DNA from: Sapria himalayana
Lineage: Eukaryota > Streptophyta > Magnoliopsida > Malpighiales > Rafflesiaceae
Direction of reading: 5' to 3'
Assembly (NCBI GenBank): GCA_029783825.1
Contig: JAREIK010001468.1
Location: forward strand, 4,758,261-4,822,260
Length of the DNA stretch: 64,000 nt
Part shown: one piece after another, positions 1 through 12,439 of the stretch
Layout of the letters: the number at the start of each line of letters is the position of its first letter
Numbering within the stretch: the stretch's first letter is position 1
Program-made: the position numbers and the translations under genes
Notes under the pieces: model-generated
The model's input: only the letters and a program-made list of their open reading frames with translations
Database searches by the model: none
What the model was told of the DNA's origin: nothing

Positions 1-452
1 GTCGTGCTTGGCACGACATGGTTCACTGGAGGGCATGCTCGACATGACCCATAGCCCAAAATCAGCCAGGGTTTAGGCCAGTTCGGGTTGGGTCAGACTT
101 ATTTAGGTTAAGATAAAATTAGGATTTAGCTGCAGTGCTGCCGTCTCCTGTCGGGCATGTAGAGCTATCACCCATTAGGCATCATTACATCGTCCCCCAT
201 TGAGCATCGTTGTGTTGGCCGTCAATTGGTGCATCGTCACCCATGCCATGCCCACATGCTAGGCACCCGGGTTGTGCCTGGCATGACACATGGGCAGAAG
301 AACCTCGGCATGACACGACACAAATAATGTTGAGGGTCTACCTAGCACGGGCTCGGGCACAGTCCTGGATCGTGTCATGCTGGGCCAGGCACGCCTGAAC
401 TATGTCGGGCTTCGGGTCGGGCCATGGCTTACCGGCCCATTTGACATCTCTA
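1..452. mobile_element. Non-autonomous hAT-type element, left end outside window
   Basis: This GC-rich stretch is full of GGCACG/GGCATG-type words and ends in ATTTGACATCTCTA at 452, a diverged form of the terminal inverted repeat (TGACACCTCTA) used by other hAT-type elements here. It shares an internal segment (a 'GTTCACTGGAGGG' word followed by a diverged tract) with the element at 48569-49567, so the two belong to one family. It has no coding capacity. Many expected CACG words read CATG, which suggests age. The left end and the left target duplication are not in the window. Confidence 0.6.
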
Positions 453-469
453 AGTGAGCCTAATGATTT

Positions 470-1200
470 ACCTATCACCATCTACTATAACAATATATAC
501 AACCCCACGAATAATTAGATTCTTAATCAAGTTCTATTTAATCACCATATCCATACATTTTCATTTCACATTATAAACCAAACATATCTATTAATCTCAA
601 AACTAAATCAAAGATCTCAATTTAGCCTAACAATAGGATAGATTTATGAGATACAAGAGAATAAGTTTGGTAAAACATGGATTTTCAATGACAACCCTCA
701 CAAGAATCTATGACATAAACCTACCCTAGAAATGGGGGGTTTGAGAATCACATCCTCCAATTATAGGGCTTAGCTTATGTCTTATATTTCATACTTACTT
801 ATGGATCTCCTGTAGAGTGTGAAAATCATCTCTATGACAATTTATTGTACTTTGACTTTTTCTTGGTGATTAGAAAAAAAGAATAATTGTAAGATTTTTT
901 CTCTTTTATACTTTGATATTTTTATATTTGATCAAATAGAAAGTCATGGTTTGTAGAAGATGTCACAACTTTGGTATTCATATTTTAGGCTCGAGGTTGT
1001 GACTCTAGAAAGTGATCATGGCTTTGGAATATATTTTAATCTTTCTATAATACTAAGTTATAGCTTTAGTAAAGTATCCATGACTTGGGCCTATTATGGT
1101 TGTAACACATGGTCATTACACTGGAAATGATCGTTGCTTTAGCATTAGTCTATCTTATTCATCATATGGCCATAACACTAAGAATGGTCATGGTCCTGAC
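470..1200 (-). repeat. Direct repeat copy 1, probable LTR of an old Ty3/gypsy relic
   Basis: This stretch aligns in the same orientation with about 5080-5800, through shared landmarks such as 'TTAATCTCAAAACTA', 'GACTTTTTCTTGGTG' and 'CATTCATCATATG'. The copies are clearly related but strongly diverged and differ by indels. They flank a minus-strand gag-protease relic, so I read them as LTRs of one old, internally deleted element. The exact ends are not resolved, and no matching TG/CA termini or 5-bp duplication was found. Confidence 0.5.
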
Positions 1201-1209
1201 TAGGCCGAG

Positions 1210-2800
1210 AAAAACGAATCTATCTAATTTTCCCTAATTTTGCAAACTCAAAATGATTCATTCTCATTATCTTTCTCATCTTCACCACTTTCATAACTAT
1301 AGAGTTATTCTTCCACATCATCACCTTCATTTTTATCTAGCTTGTAATCTTATATAAAATTCTTTCATTGAAAGTTCACTTTTTGTTCCATTATCATGCT
1401 GAGGATATTATCTACTCTTCAATACATCATATCATCATCTAGATCTCATAAGCCTTGTAGTAATTAAAATTTACTTTCTTCTCACCAACACAAGGAGTGA
1501 ACTATCCTTTTCTGACATTGATAAGGGCTTATCCAATAGTAAAAATGGTCATCCCAAACTTAATAGTGCGTAATTATCATCCTCAATATCCAGAACAACG
1601 AAATCTATGAGAAAAATAAAGATACCGACCTTAATGAAAATATCTTCAATAATCTTATTTAGGAAATTGATTGTCCAATCAGTCACTTAGAGTGAGAAAG
1701 ATATTAGAGTGATTTTTATGAGATTCAACTTCCATGAAATTGATAATGATCAAGTTGATACTTAAAACCAAGTCACATATTTCCTTCCAAAATATGTGGT
1801 TCCCTATGGTACAAATTATAATAAAATTTATAGGTTTTTTCAATTTCCTTGAAAGTATTCATTGAATAATTGTACTATGCTTCTCGATCATATCTATGAT
1901 CTCATAAATCTCTAACTTTATTTTATTACTCATAATATCTTTCATAAACTTTTTATTATTTGGCATTTGGGCTAGACGTTTGACAAATAGTATATTCACT
2001 TATAGATTCCAAAATATTTTATGAAATTTACTAAAGTATTCATTCAATTTTTCCTTCCTAAAATGTAGTAAAAATGCATGATTTATTGGAAACTTACCCC
2101 AAGTTTTATTTTGATTCATTTATTTATCTTCATAATCTTGGATAATCTTCATTTACAACATTTGGAAAAGGCACAATACTACTAGCTCCAAAATTTCTAG
2201 AATTTTCTTGCTCAATGTGTTGCTCATCTAACTTTTTCCTAATTCACTAATATTCCTCATTGCCAAACTTATGTGATTAAATCTTGCTTAAAGCCTCTTT
2301 AATTTAGTGTCTTGATTATCATTTCTTATTATCACTTATTTTATTATGGCATGTATGCTTTGAACTAGAATTGATTTCTTTACTCTTCTCGAAGGTCGAT
2401 AATTCAAGTTCGATCCTCCTTGATTACTATAACTCAAGATTATTCCTAAAGTTTCTCGGAGCTTTCCTAACTTTTTGTACCACACTCTCATAACCTTCAT
2501 ATAAAAAGTTTTTGTAATTTTTCACATTTAGGTGATAATACATCGATAAACTTTTATTGGATCTAAATATATACCTTTTTCTTTGTAAGCCATCATTTTT
2601 GCTTTTATTATAAAAACTATTCCAACTTCAATACTCTAGTTTGTCCTCTCTCAAAAAAATATTTAGTTGGAGTTTAGTAGTTGTTCTTCACTAACTTCTA
2701 AAATAAATAATATACATTCTTCAATGATTTATTCATGATCAAATTGTTTATGGTAGCATCAACTATACACATCATCATATAATTCAACTAGTTATAAAAT
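1210..2800 (-). pseudogene. Ty3/gypsy gag-protease relic (Athila/TAT-like), no pol
   Basis: Reading the minus strand from about 2.8 kb down to 1.2 kb gives, across stops and frameshifts, the signature of plant Ty3/gypsy gag-protease. A 'QMPN..KFMKDI' segment lies near 2000 (the 'QMPxYAKFMKD' motif of the Athila/TAT group). It is followed by a 'CTIG' and 'CDLxxSINL' aspartic-protease region near 1700-1820 and an 'ALI.V.KG' segment near 1520. An acidic stretch follows at 1240-1440. The reverse transcriptase, RNase H and integrase expected next are absent; the sequence runs straight into the repeat at 470-1200. The assignment rests on recalled motifs, not on a search. Confidence 0.6.
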
Positions 2801-2844
2801 ATTTAGGCTTGGAACATAACTAAAGCCAATATCAAGGGCATCTC

Positions 2845-3476
2845 GAGAGGTGTAACTTAGCTGAGCTTAGTTGAGTATTAGGCAAGCTCAACTTGGCTCA
2901 GTTTGAAAATCCGAGCTCGAGCTTGACTCGAGCTCGGTCTTGAGTTACTCGAGCTTAGCTCGAGCTTGCTTGCCAAATGCTCATTTATAGCAAGCTTGAG
3001 CTTGATTGCTTGGTTAGCTCATGACCTCGATAAAGGGCTCATTTAAAGATCAATTAAAAGCTAATTTAAGGCTCATTTTGAGTTCATTTAAATAGCTTGC
3101 TTAAGGCTCATTTTTAGCTCATTTAGATAGATCTCTTAGAAGGATCATTCAGAGTTCATTTAGAAGGCTCATTTAGAGGTCATTTAGATTGCTTGTTTGG
3201 AACTTGTTTAGAGCGACATTCATGAGCATACTCATAGCCATGTTCATGAGCTTGTTCACGAGATTGCTCAAGAGCCTTTTTATGAGCCTATTCATGAGCG
3301 TGCTCATGAGTTGACAAGCTGAGTTAGAGGGTGCTTGGACTCGGCTTGCGTAAGTTATGAGCCTCAAAATGATATTCGATCTTAGCTCGTTTAACTTATT
3401 AAATGAGTTTGAGCGAGCTTCTAATGAGCCAAACATCGAGTAGCTTATGAGTAGCTTGGCTCATCAAACACCCTTA
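2845..3476. mobile_element. hAT-like MITE rich in CTCGAGCT and GGCTCATTTA repeats
   Basis: The element opens with GAGAGGTGTAAC and closes with AAACACCCTTA, which are imperfect terminal inverted repeats. Flanking 8-mers GGCATCTC (2837-2844) and GGCACCAC (3477-3484) match at 6 of 8 positions, as expected of an aged hAT duplication. Inside are three blocks: a GAGCTCGAGCTTG block, an irregular array of 'GGCTCATTTA(G)' words and a 'TTCATGAGC' array around 3220-3310. There is no coding capacity. The internal short arrays resemble subterminal transposase-binding repeats. The minus-strand 87-codon frame inside it is only translation of this repeat. Confidence 0.55.
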
Positions 3477-5079
3477 GGCACCACCTCAATAACTTCTTAA
3501 AATAGTCTCAAGCATTGTATAAAGTTTCTTGCTCATCCTACTAAAATTGGCTTCATGTAGTAACTAAGAAGTAATTTAATGTAGAAAAAATCTTGTAAGA
3601 AAGACCCTCACAAGTTCATTGTAACTATCAATAGGGCAACAATATAGGTACTGGAACTAACTTTATGCCTTATTCTTTAACAAGAATGAGAATAGATGAC
3701 ATAACCTTATTATATAGAGGCTAATTCCAATAATTTTTACCATGTTACATAGCTCCAAAAATATTGTGATATGTTTGTTACTAGTATCCTTTCATGATAC
3801 TAGTATTGTTGAACCATCTCCATCAGACTTGGCTTTCATTATAAATAATTTTTTTATATCGGTTATATCCAAATACCAAAATAACTATTTATTATCACAA
3901 GTCTCCAATAATCTCACTATGTATAGTGGTGGATGGAATATTGACTAGCTTGCACATCACCACCTTGGGGCTCTCCATTTCTATTTGTTTCCTCCATATG
4001 CTCTTTGTTAAATAACAAAATAATTTATTAGATCCAAAAAAATTATAAAAATCAATTCTATTTAAACTATTAAAATAGGATCATCTTTTCTCAAATATAA
4101 TTATGTCAATCTATGTTGGCTAACCAAACTAAATTATTCCTAGTAATGGTATCAAAAACTTGCAATAACTTTGTTATGCTATCTAATTTTTTTGGTTAGA
4201 TAATATCCAATAAGCTTGTTGGTGAAAGTATCTCATCAGTAAATATATACAATTATATGAGTCATACAAGTAGTAAAGAGGATATTAGTCTAGATATTAA
4301 TCCATAAGAATTATATTAGTAGTTTAGTTAACCAATAGTCAGACAACATAAATTTAATAAATGAGAAAATTAGGAATTCTAGTATGACTCTTATATTATA
4401 GAATTTATTCACTTAATTTATGTGATGCTTATTCAAATAACTTAAATTATATTAGATTTGTATATAAAATGAAGATTGGGTTGTTATGTAGTGACTCTTT
4501 GTCATAATGGCATACAAGAAGGTTATCCCCTCAGTACTTTACCATTAAGACAACAAATCATCTTTGTTTAAAAGTGATTCATAAGCTCATACCTTTTATA
4601 AAACTAGACAACTACCCTTAATAGTTTTTTACATATATACATTCTCATTCTCTAGCCTCAAATATCATAAAAACCAAAAACTAATATGCTTTATAAGCTT
4701 TTGCACTTTTGATTTCATAAGTATCATATCACATAATTAACATATACTCCCCTTAACTTTCATCGATGAGAATCACATGAGTAAAAGCAACTCAAAGCAT
4801 TATCACCATCATATAATTATAATACACTCACTAAATGTGAAACCATTAGGAAAACATTTTATAAAATGTCTACCTAAATCGAGAACTAGTTCTTCTAATA
4901 CATGTACAATGGATTAGTATATAAAAATATTCATGCTTTTGATTTTGTGAGCATCATACTCATAATAATTAACATATCAAAATTTTGAGTTTTAACATAT
5001 TTATTTATTTTGTACATCACTTTCAAAAGAGCTATCTCTTCCTTCCTACTAAATGTATGAGTGAGCATCATGGTTTACT
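3477..5079. other. AT-rich non-coding stretch inside the gypsy relic
   Basis: No gene is visible. A diverged short duplication is present: 'GCTTTTGCACTTTTGATTT' near 4690 recurs as 'CATGCTTTTGATTTTGTGAG' near 4935, each followed by a similar run ending in 'ATTAACATAT'. Read on the minus strand, purine runs such as GTTAAGGGGAGTA near 4750 look like a polypurine tract. A remnant of an LTR-element boundary is therefore possible, but I cannot place its ends. Confidence 0.3.
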
Positions 5080-5800
5080 TGTCATCATCTACCATTACAA
5101 TATACACAAACTCACCAATAGTCAAATCTCTAATTCAAGTTTTATTTAATTACCACATGTTTCAATTTTCATTCAGTAACATAAATAAAACACATTTATT
5201 AATCTCAAAACTATATATATATATATATATCACATAAGTTAAATTACACAAACCCTTTACCTTAATTTAGTATGATATTGGAGATATATTTATGAGAATC
5301 TACCCTATAGATGGGGTTTTGAGAGTTGTACTGCCTAACTCTAAGAATTATCTTATGTCTTACATCCCTTCCTTGCTTGTGGATCTCCTAGGGAGTACAC
5401 AAATTACTTCTAGGATTGTATGTTGTCTTGACTTTTTCTTGGTGCATGGAGAAGTAGATTTAAAAATTTTTTTGAATCCCTTATCCTTCCTCTTCTATAC
5501 CCTAAATTTTTGTAATTATTTAAGTAAAAAGTTATGGCTTTCAGAAGATGTTGTCACTTTGGACTTCATCTTTTTGGTTCGAGGTTACAACTTGGGCCAA
5601 TTTTCTTTGTAACACAAAGTCACAACATTAATTGTTTTTTAATCTTTTTGTAATACTAAGTCATAATACAAGGAAATATGTGGGTCTATTGTCTTTATAA
5701 TACAAAGTCATGATATTGAGAATGACCACATCTTTGTTGTTAATCTCTCTCATTCATCATATGTCCATGTTGCTAGGAATGGCCATAGTATTGGGAATAA
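5080..5800 (-). repeat. Direct repeat copy 2, probable second LTR
   Basis: This is the partner of 470-1200 in the same orientation. The open frames that cross it are chance frames in the repeat and have no recognisable protein similarity. Confidence 0.5.
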
Positions 5801-6260
5801 GTTTTTATGTATATAATATGGTCGTGACGATGAGAATGACCATGATGATGGGAATGGTTATAACACTAGAATTTGTTTCCTTTGTGCATAAAATAGTCGT
5901 GTCACATGGAATGACTAAGACTTTGGCCTTAACCTTTCTCATCTATCAATTGGCCATGTCACTACAAAATATCATGACATTGGTAATTAGCTTGAAAATA
6001 AAAGTTATAATTTTAGCTTCTCTTAAGGATAAGAGTTGTGGATTTGGGAAGTGATCACAATTGAGTAAATACACTTTTTAATATTTTGTATCCATAAGTC
6101 ATGATGCTGAATAATTATCATAGTTTTAACCAAAGTAGTTTTGACTTTATACCTTTTTGTAGCTCAAAAGTCATAACTTTGTGAAAAGATTACTGCTCTG
6201 AATTGAGAATACAATATCTTATTAAAGATAAATTTGTGATGCTGAAAAGTGGTTATGACT
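5690..6260. repeat. Degenerate minisatellite, units of roughly 80-90 bp
   Basis: Short phrases recur irregularly: 'AAAGTCATGA', 'GGAATGACC', 'CTTTGGCC' and 'CATCAATTGGCCATG'-type words. The pattern suggests an old tandem array at the inner or outer edge of the repeat at 5080-5800. A 114-codon open frame runs through it, but its composition (mostly M, L, I, T) mirrors the repeat and is not evidence of a protein. Confidence 0.4.
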
Positions 6261-7234
6261 TTTAGTATCAATTGTGTATTTGATTACTATGACATGAAAT
6301 AATATTGTATTTATTTATTTATTATGAGATAATTATGATTGCAACTCAATGATAATATTGAGACCACAAAAAATATGTTGCACAATTAAAGGATTATGCT
6401 AACAAAGTTGTATAGCCATGACATACAAAGATTATCATGACTAATTAAGTAGAGTTTCTACCAAGAATGAACTCCAAAATTATTCAATGATCCATAAATT
6501 GCCAAGTTACCAAATACCTCTAAAAATATATCAAAATCAAGACTATTAATCAAAATCTACCAAAACTTTAGAATCATGAAATTGATCTAATTATGTCATA
6601 TTCATATACTTACACATTGTCTAATAGTAGCAATATACTCAAGAATGTTAGGTAATTTAAACACAAAATAATATATATACATCCTCTACCTAACTTTCAT
6701 CAATAAGAATAGCAAGTTGAATGTTGAATCTATAAATCTTTATATGTTCTCTGCCCTCGAGTAAACAACTCAAAGATAGTTTCATAAATTCTCTTTGCAA
6801 TAATAAATGTTTGTTTCAATCATTCAAATGCAATTTAGTCTTTATTCACTAAGGTTTAGAGTTATTTCCCTACTACCATATTACTATACATTAATGACAT
6901 AATCATAGCTAAAATTAACAAGGAATTTTGCAATCTTAAAAAGTATCTACATACATTTTCAACTCAAGGATCTTGAATCTTCAAAGTATTTTTTTGGGAT
7001 CGAAGTGTGTACTCAAAAGCTAGAATGTGTATTAACCAATACAAATACACATTATATATATTAAAGGAAACTAGTTTTCTTGGTTGGAAAACTACTAAAT
7101 TTTCAATGAAAATAAATTTTCAAAGACCCAACCCATTGTTATAGAATAATTAAAAAATTAATTTATCTTACCTTGACAAAACAAGAAATAACATATTTAG
7201 TTTATAATCTCAATTAATCAATGCAAAAACCAAA
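6261..7234. other. AT-rich stretch, no gene seen
   Basis: I see no supported gene or intact element. On the minus strand a purine run (AAGTTAGGTAGAGGATG) near 6690 could be a decayed polypurine tract. That is only a hint of retroelement origin. Confidence 0.25.
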
Positions 7235-7815
7235 CGACCATGCCTTGATGTCGTAAATCAAATCCTTCAGTATTTAAAAGGGGCACTAAAACACAAACTC
7301 TTTTTCTCATCATGATGTTGATTGAAATGAATTGGCTACTATGACACATATTGGGCTGGATGCCCGATCACATAGATGTCAATGACAAGGTATGATATAT
7401 GCATTGTCATGCACTTGACTTTTAGAAAAAAAAAACAAGAAGTAAACTGCATTGTCCATATCTTCTTTATAAGTTTACTACAAATCAGTGGCAACAATCA
7501 TGTGTGAACTCACTCATCTAAGATACTTGTTTCAAGATTATATGTGTATCATTGTGAACTAGCTCTTTTTGTGACAATCAAGTAGCCTTATGCAACATAA
7601 TGAATCAGATATATCACAAATTGAATTATCATATAGTTAGTGAGTATATTCAAGAAGGTAAAATTAAAATAATTAATGTGCAAATGGAAAAACAAGTTGA
7701 AGGTATATTCATAAAATCATTGGGGAAAATATACTTTAAGTTTCATCTCAACAAGTTGGACATTCATGACATTCACACTCCCAACTTGAGGAGGAATATT
7801 AAAGTAAAATGAATT
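7235..7815 (+). pseudogene. Copia RNase H relic with polypurine tract
   Basis: In broken frames the + strand encodes the C-terminal part of a Copia polyprotein. 'ILQYLKGALKHKLFF' near 7270 matches the 'ILRYLKG' end of the RT domain. 'WAGCPIT' near 7350 matches 'DADWAGCP'. 'FCDNQVAL' near 7568 is the RNase H 'CDNxxA' motif, followed by the tail at 7600-7812 with 'KQVEGIF.KSLGK' (for 'EQLADIFTKALGK') and 'TPNLRRN'. The run AACTTGAGGAGGAAT at the end is a decayed polypurine tract. Stops and a missing middle show it is dead. The 3' LTR after it is too decayed to delimit. Confidence 0.7.
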
Positions 7816-8344
7816 AATTTTGCATGACAATGATAATTGAAATTATATGGAAAAAAAACATAGGGTGCATGATGTGATTAAATGGTTTCCTTTCTTATTT
7901 TTTTTACTTTTTATTTTTTTTATTATGTATATAAGCACTTTTGTTTATTAAAATAAGTCATGGTAGTGCAATTGGCCACCATATTTTGGAACCTTACACT
8001 ATCATCCTTTTTAGTAAACATATGCATTACAAAGGCAGAAGAAGAATTGTTAGATTGTTTTCTTGCATAAAAATGATACAAATTCATGTCTATAAAAAAT
8101 GATTAGAACAAATGGTACCAATTTGTAAAGTCAAAATATGAAAATAAAAGTTATGTATTGATTATAATTCATCAACATAAAGAAAATGGTTGTTATTTTT
8201 GTTACAAATATAACATAACAAGCAACTATGATTTTTTTGTGTGCATGTGCATGTTCATCCCACTTAATTTTAAAATTTAAATCTAGTAAATAACAAAGTA
8301 GTTTTCGTAGAGATTGAGAAAGCGTAAGTGAAGCGGTGGTGGAC

Positions 8345-8480
8345 AAGATAACCTTTCATTAACTTTTTCCTATTGTTGATGATATGTTAATAGCTTTAAA
8401 AAATGAAGTTGATATTGATAAGTATAAACTCCATTAAATTAGGAGGTTGAATTAAAAGGCATGAGAAAAGCTAAGAAGAT
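8345..8480 (+). pseudogene. Copia reverse transcriptase fragment (VDDML motif)
   Basis: The + strand reads 'VDDMLIALKNEVDIDKYK', the Y-V-D-D catalytic box region of Copia reverse transcriptase, followed by stops and by 'LRRFKYEV'-like residues. The leading Tyr is lost. It is one of several pieces between two RNase H relics. I cannot say whether it and the next fragment belong to the same element. Confidence 0.6.
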
Positions 8481-9254
8481 TCAAGTATGAAGTTAAGCCA
8501 AGACAAAAAAAATGGAAGAATTTTTTTGACATGAAATCCATATTATTAGCTGAATAATAAAGGTGTTTTTCATATCAAGTTTAGTGTAACATTTATCATC
8601 ACGAAATAATGTAGAACTATAATATATGTTAAAAATTTTATATGGGCATGTTAATTATGCAATTCATGCAATAGTATGGATAACAATCAACATTTCTTGA
8701 GCAACAAGGATTGTGACTATTTATTTATGTTGAATAAAAAAACAATTGTGGTTATTTGATTGAATATTGTGATTTGAACTTTTCTTGGGAAATAGGTAAA
8801 TACAAATATATTACTAGCTATGCATTATTTCATAAAAGTGTTGATTAGTTGGAACTTTGTTATAGTTAATACTTTTTTTGTGCACATGGATGCAAAATAA
8901 AAAGTTGGGAAATTTGCTTAACATATAATCATGTAATTGAAGCATGAATGAACTACATAGAAGTTCAATATAAATTGTGTATGGATGTCTTTTGAAAATG
9001 TGAGACACTACTTTAATTATTTGATTTTTTACAATTGAAAACATCATGGACAAAATTAATAGGACTCAGTCAAAAAGATTCAAGGTTGTCGACAAGTATT
9101 TCATATTAAACCTAGAAAAATTATTGTGGTGATGTGGATTTAACTACTTTTTAAAAATGTGGCATGAATAATTATGAGTTTTATATTTGAGTAAAGTTGC
9201 ACAAGAAAGCATGATCAATTTTGTATACAAGTGCAAGCTACAAGAAAATCTTTC

Positions 9255-9360
9255 ATGAATCATTTATATTTATGTTGATGATATATCGATAGCATATAAA
9301 AACAAGTTATATATTAAGAAGTTTAAAAGCCTAAGTGAAGTCAAGAGTTTGAAATGATTG
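9255..9360 (+). pseudogene. Copia reverse transcriptase fragment (YVDD motif)
   Basis: The + strand reads 'YIYVDDISIAYKNK..IKKFKSLSEV', again the Copia catalytic Y-V-D-D box and the following helix. It is isolated by stops on both sides. The spacing of nearly 1 kb to the RNase H relic at 10.2 kb fits one decayed pol gene. Confidence 0.6.
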
Positions 9361-10219
9361 ACTTGTGATAAAAGAAGAACATCCTTGCAACGAAGATAAA
9401 AATATTTTTGCAATGGCGGATATGAAGGAGATGCAAGCTCTTTAAGAGCTTGCATCTCCTTTCAGATAAAAAAGTATATGTCTAGATGCAATATGCTTAC
9501 TTTCAGATAAAAAATATTGCATGAATGATTACTAGGCTCACTTAAGAGTCTTAATAAAACTCGCCCAATATTTTCATGAACTCTAAAGAAAAGTATGCTA
9601 ATTCTTTTTATAGGGCTACCTCTTCTTTTATTGATTAATAATTTTATGCTCTTTCAACATTGTGACTTATCTAAATATGATATTTCTCCATATCATAAAA
9701 GTATAAGTTTCAATATGATACCTTTGTTCAAAATGTTATTTTCCAAGTTCATCATAATAAAACAATTCATGATAATGTATAATATGGATGATTAGGTAGA
9801 CATGACTTATGCATAGGCACGAGTTGATTCATTTACACTAGTCTCTACATGATTGATTTCTTAAGTTGGTTTGATGTGAGTTGTAAATTTATTTGTATTT
9901 TCTAACAGCTCTATGGAAGAAATCCATATATTGTATTATTCAATATTTTATTTTTCCATGGTTGTCTTAATTTTTTTTTGTCTTTGATATTTTATTATTT
10001 TTGTATTGTTGATATAATTGGATTACAATGTTTTACTTTTTAAGCTTTAACACATCCAAGATAAGATATATCATATGGGATGAACTTTGTAATATTTTAG
10101 CTAAAAGCTTCTAGACCTTTCAAAAATCTTGTTGTAGGTTACAAATAGATATGTAGCATAAAAACAAGTTTTGACAAAAAAAAGATTAGTTGATGCCCAA
10201 GTATATCAAGGGATGTTTT

Positions 10220-10590
10220 CATAGCCCAAATATTTTATTCATTGATAACTTCTAATGAGTAATTTATTTATTAATTAGATATGAAACAAATATATTTTAT
10301 TGTAGCAATCTCAATGAAGATGTTAAAATAGAGTATCCATTAAGGTTTACAATGTCAAATTATATATAATTGATTTGTCGAGTCCATATGAATCAATGAA
10401 TCATATTGAGATTGATCAACATTTCGTCATTAAAATATCTAGGATAGAAGTAGTTCTATAAATTTTATGCATTTTCTAGAGATCAACTAGTCGATGTGTT
10501 TACAAAAATCTTTAAAAGGCTTCCTTTTATTTATAGAAATGTTTGATGCAATATATTTCGAGAAATGGAAATGTCAAAAATATGACAGTG
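10220..10590 (+). pseudogene. Copia RNase H end relic
   Basis: Across frameshifts the + strand gives 'NHIEIDQHFV' (for 'KHIEIDxHFVRE') near 10395, then 'LVDVFTKIF' (for 'QLADVFTK') near 10485 and a 'RLPFIYRN' tail. These are the last motifs of a Copia polyprotein. The younger Copia with LTRs at 10625-15461 starts immediately downstream, so it probably inserted at the end of this relic. Confidence 0.6.
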
Positions 10591-10624
10591 TGCTAATTAT
10601 TTTATATTCAAATTTATATAATAT

Positions 10625-10959
10625 TATTAATGAAGTCATGATTTGGTTCAATGAAGCCTGTGGACTTGGATATACAACCCCATTATGAAAGGCTTATACA
10701 ATTTTTTTAAAGTCAAGTGCAAATGAGACTCTTTCCTATCATATGCCTTTATTATTCATTATTTCTATACCATATATTGATTATTGTAAATCAATAAGCT
10801 CTTTTTCTTTGAGAAACATAATGTGGAGTTAATGTTTTTCTTCTTTTTATTCACTCTCATAATAACCATTTATCTTCCTCTCTCAATTCAAGTAGTGCAT
10901 GTGTAAGTAAACATAAACTCTTGAATGATTCAAGATTTATGATATTGAAATAATTGACA
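10625..10959 (+). repeat. 5' LTR of the Copia element
   Basis: It begins TATTAATGAAGTCATG, where the 3' copy begins TGTTAATGAAATCATG, so the canonical TG has mutated in this copy. It ends at ATTGACA, just before the primer-binding site. The two LTRs are diverged by many substitutions, which implies an old insertion. Confidence 0.7.
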
Positions 10960-11188
10960 GACGGTATCATAACATCCTTATATAGAGTTTGTTTTGAAGA
11001 AATTCTCTCAATCTTCTACCTTTATGAGATTCTTTATGTTTTTCAAATTTTATTCAAATCTAAAAAAACTATAAAGATCTTCTAGATCTAGCACAAATCT
11101 ATTCATATGTAGAACTTACTTGTGCAATATCTTCTCTCCAAGATCTCCAAACTACATATCTGAGTTTTTTTTCAAAATTAAAAAAAAA

Positions 11189-12120
11189 ACATGACACTTC
11201 CAAATATTTCTTCTCTAGGCTTAGAGGCTACGCTGATAACTTTGTTTGAAGAAAAAAATTATGGTTATTGAAGTGTTAAAATGAAAAATCTATTCATATA
11301 GCAGGACATTTGGGAAATGATCAATGAAAGATTCTTTGAACCTGAAAATCTCTATTCTGCAAAAAAAAAAAAAAAAAAAAAAAACTAAGGGTAAGAGATC
11401 TAAAAAAATAGATACCAAAGCATTACTATTCATCCACGATGGTGTTATGTTATTTTTCCTAGAATAAAAATATCAACTAAGACTAAAGATGAATGAAACT
11501 TACTTCAAAAGGAATTCTAGGAAGTTAAAAAAGCTTGGGAAATTAAACTTCAATCCCTAAGAATAGATTTTGAAAATATGAAAATGAAAGAGTTTGATTC
11601 TTTTAATACTTACTTAACCTTGTTTATTGACTTAGTAAACCAACTTAAAATATATGGTGAAGATCTATCGAAAATAGGATTTGTTGAAAAACTGCTTATA
11701 AGTGTGACTAATAAGTTTGATCACATAATCACAGTCAATGAAGAGGCGAAGGATCTCACCAAGCTTAACATTCACAAGCTGCATAGCTCCTTAAAGTTCT
11801 ATGAGCAAAGATTTCTCAAAAGAATAAAACCGCTTAGCTACTACAAAACCTATTCTTCAAACAAAATTTATTCCATATTCTTTGAAAGAAAAGGATAACA
11901 AATATATAAATAAAACACAATAGAAAACTAAAAGGATAGTTAGATATTTCAATCAACGTAAACAAAGAAGTAAGAAAAAGAACCTATTCACTATAATAAG
12001 ATCAAACACCTCTACTAAGATGTTTTCCTCTTACACATGCAATATCTGTAAGAGGAATAATCACTCAAAAAATGATTATTGGTATAAGTCCAATAATTAG
12101 TACCACAACTATAGATTGTT
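11189..12120 (+). pseudogene. Copia gag relic with decayed zinc knuckle
   Basis: The frame starts at an ATG at 11189 and reads 'FEEKNYGYWSVKMKNLF', the typical N-terminus of plant Copia gag, until a TGA replaces the Trp codon. After a 24-A tract the largest open stretch (11578-11898, 106 codons) carries 'FDSFNTYLTLFIDLVNQLK.YGE' and 'KFDHI.TVNEEAKDL', the UBN2-type gag core. A zinc knuckle follows near 12035: 'CNICKRNNHSKNDYW', CX2CX4HX4 with the last Cys now Tyr. Confidence 0.75.
11361..11384 (+). repeat. Poly(A) tract of 24 bases within the gag relic
   Basis: An uninterrupted A24 run follows the 'LYSAK' codons of gag. It is a homopolymer expansion inside coding sequence, or possibly an assembly-length artefact. 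Confidence 0.9.
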
Positions 12121-12439
12121 TGGGCACTCTTCTAAAGACTATAGACAAAAACACACTCAACAAGCTAGTTATGTAGAAGAGATATTCTCAAGGGGTTTGG
12201 GCACTCCAAGAATTAATCCCTACATCCATATGAGTAAAGATCATTGATGAATTTCTATTAGTTCCCGAGTTGGATCAAAACCTTCCAAGTATAGAAAAAC
12301 TCATATAGAATAAATAAAATGATTAAAATGATGATAAGTGATCTTCCCTCTAGTTTGAGTATCCCCACATCTATTTGTAAAAATTATGCACTAAAAAAAA
12401 GTCTAGATAACTATTTCCAAAAGAAATTACCTGGAAGTC

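Noticed and set aside
5710..6054. 114-codon open frame rich in Met, Leu and Ile that could look like a membrane protein
   Set aside because: It is a translation of a degenerate minisatellite ('GGAATGACC', 'AAAGTCATGA'); its hydrophobicity follows from the repeat.
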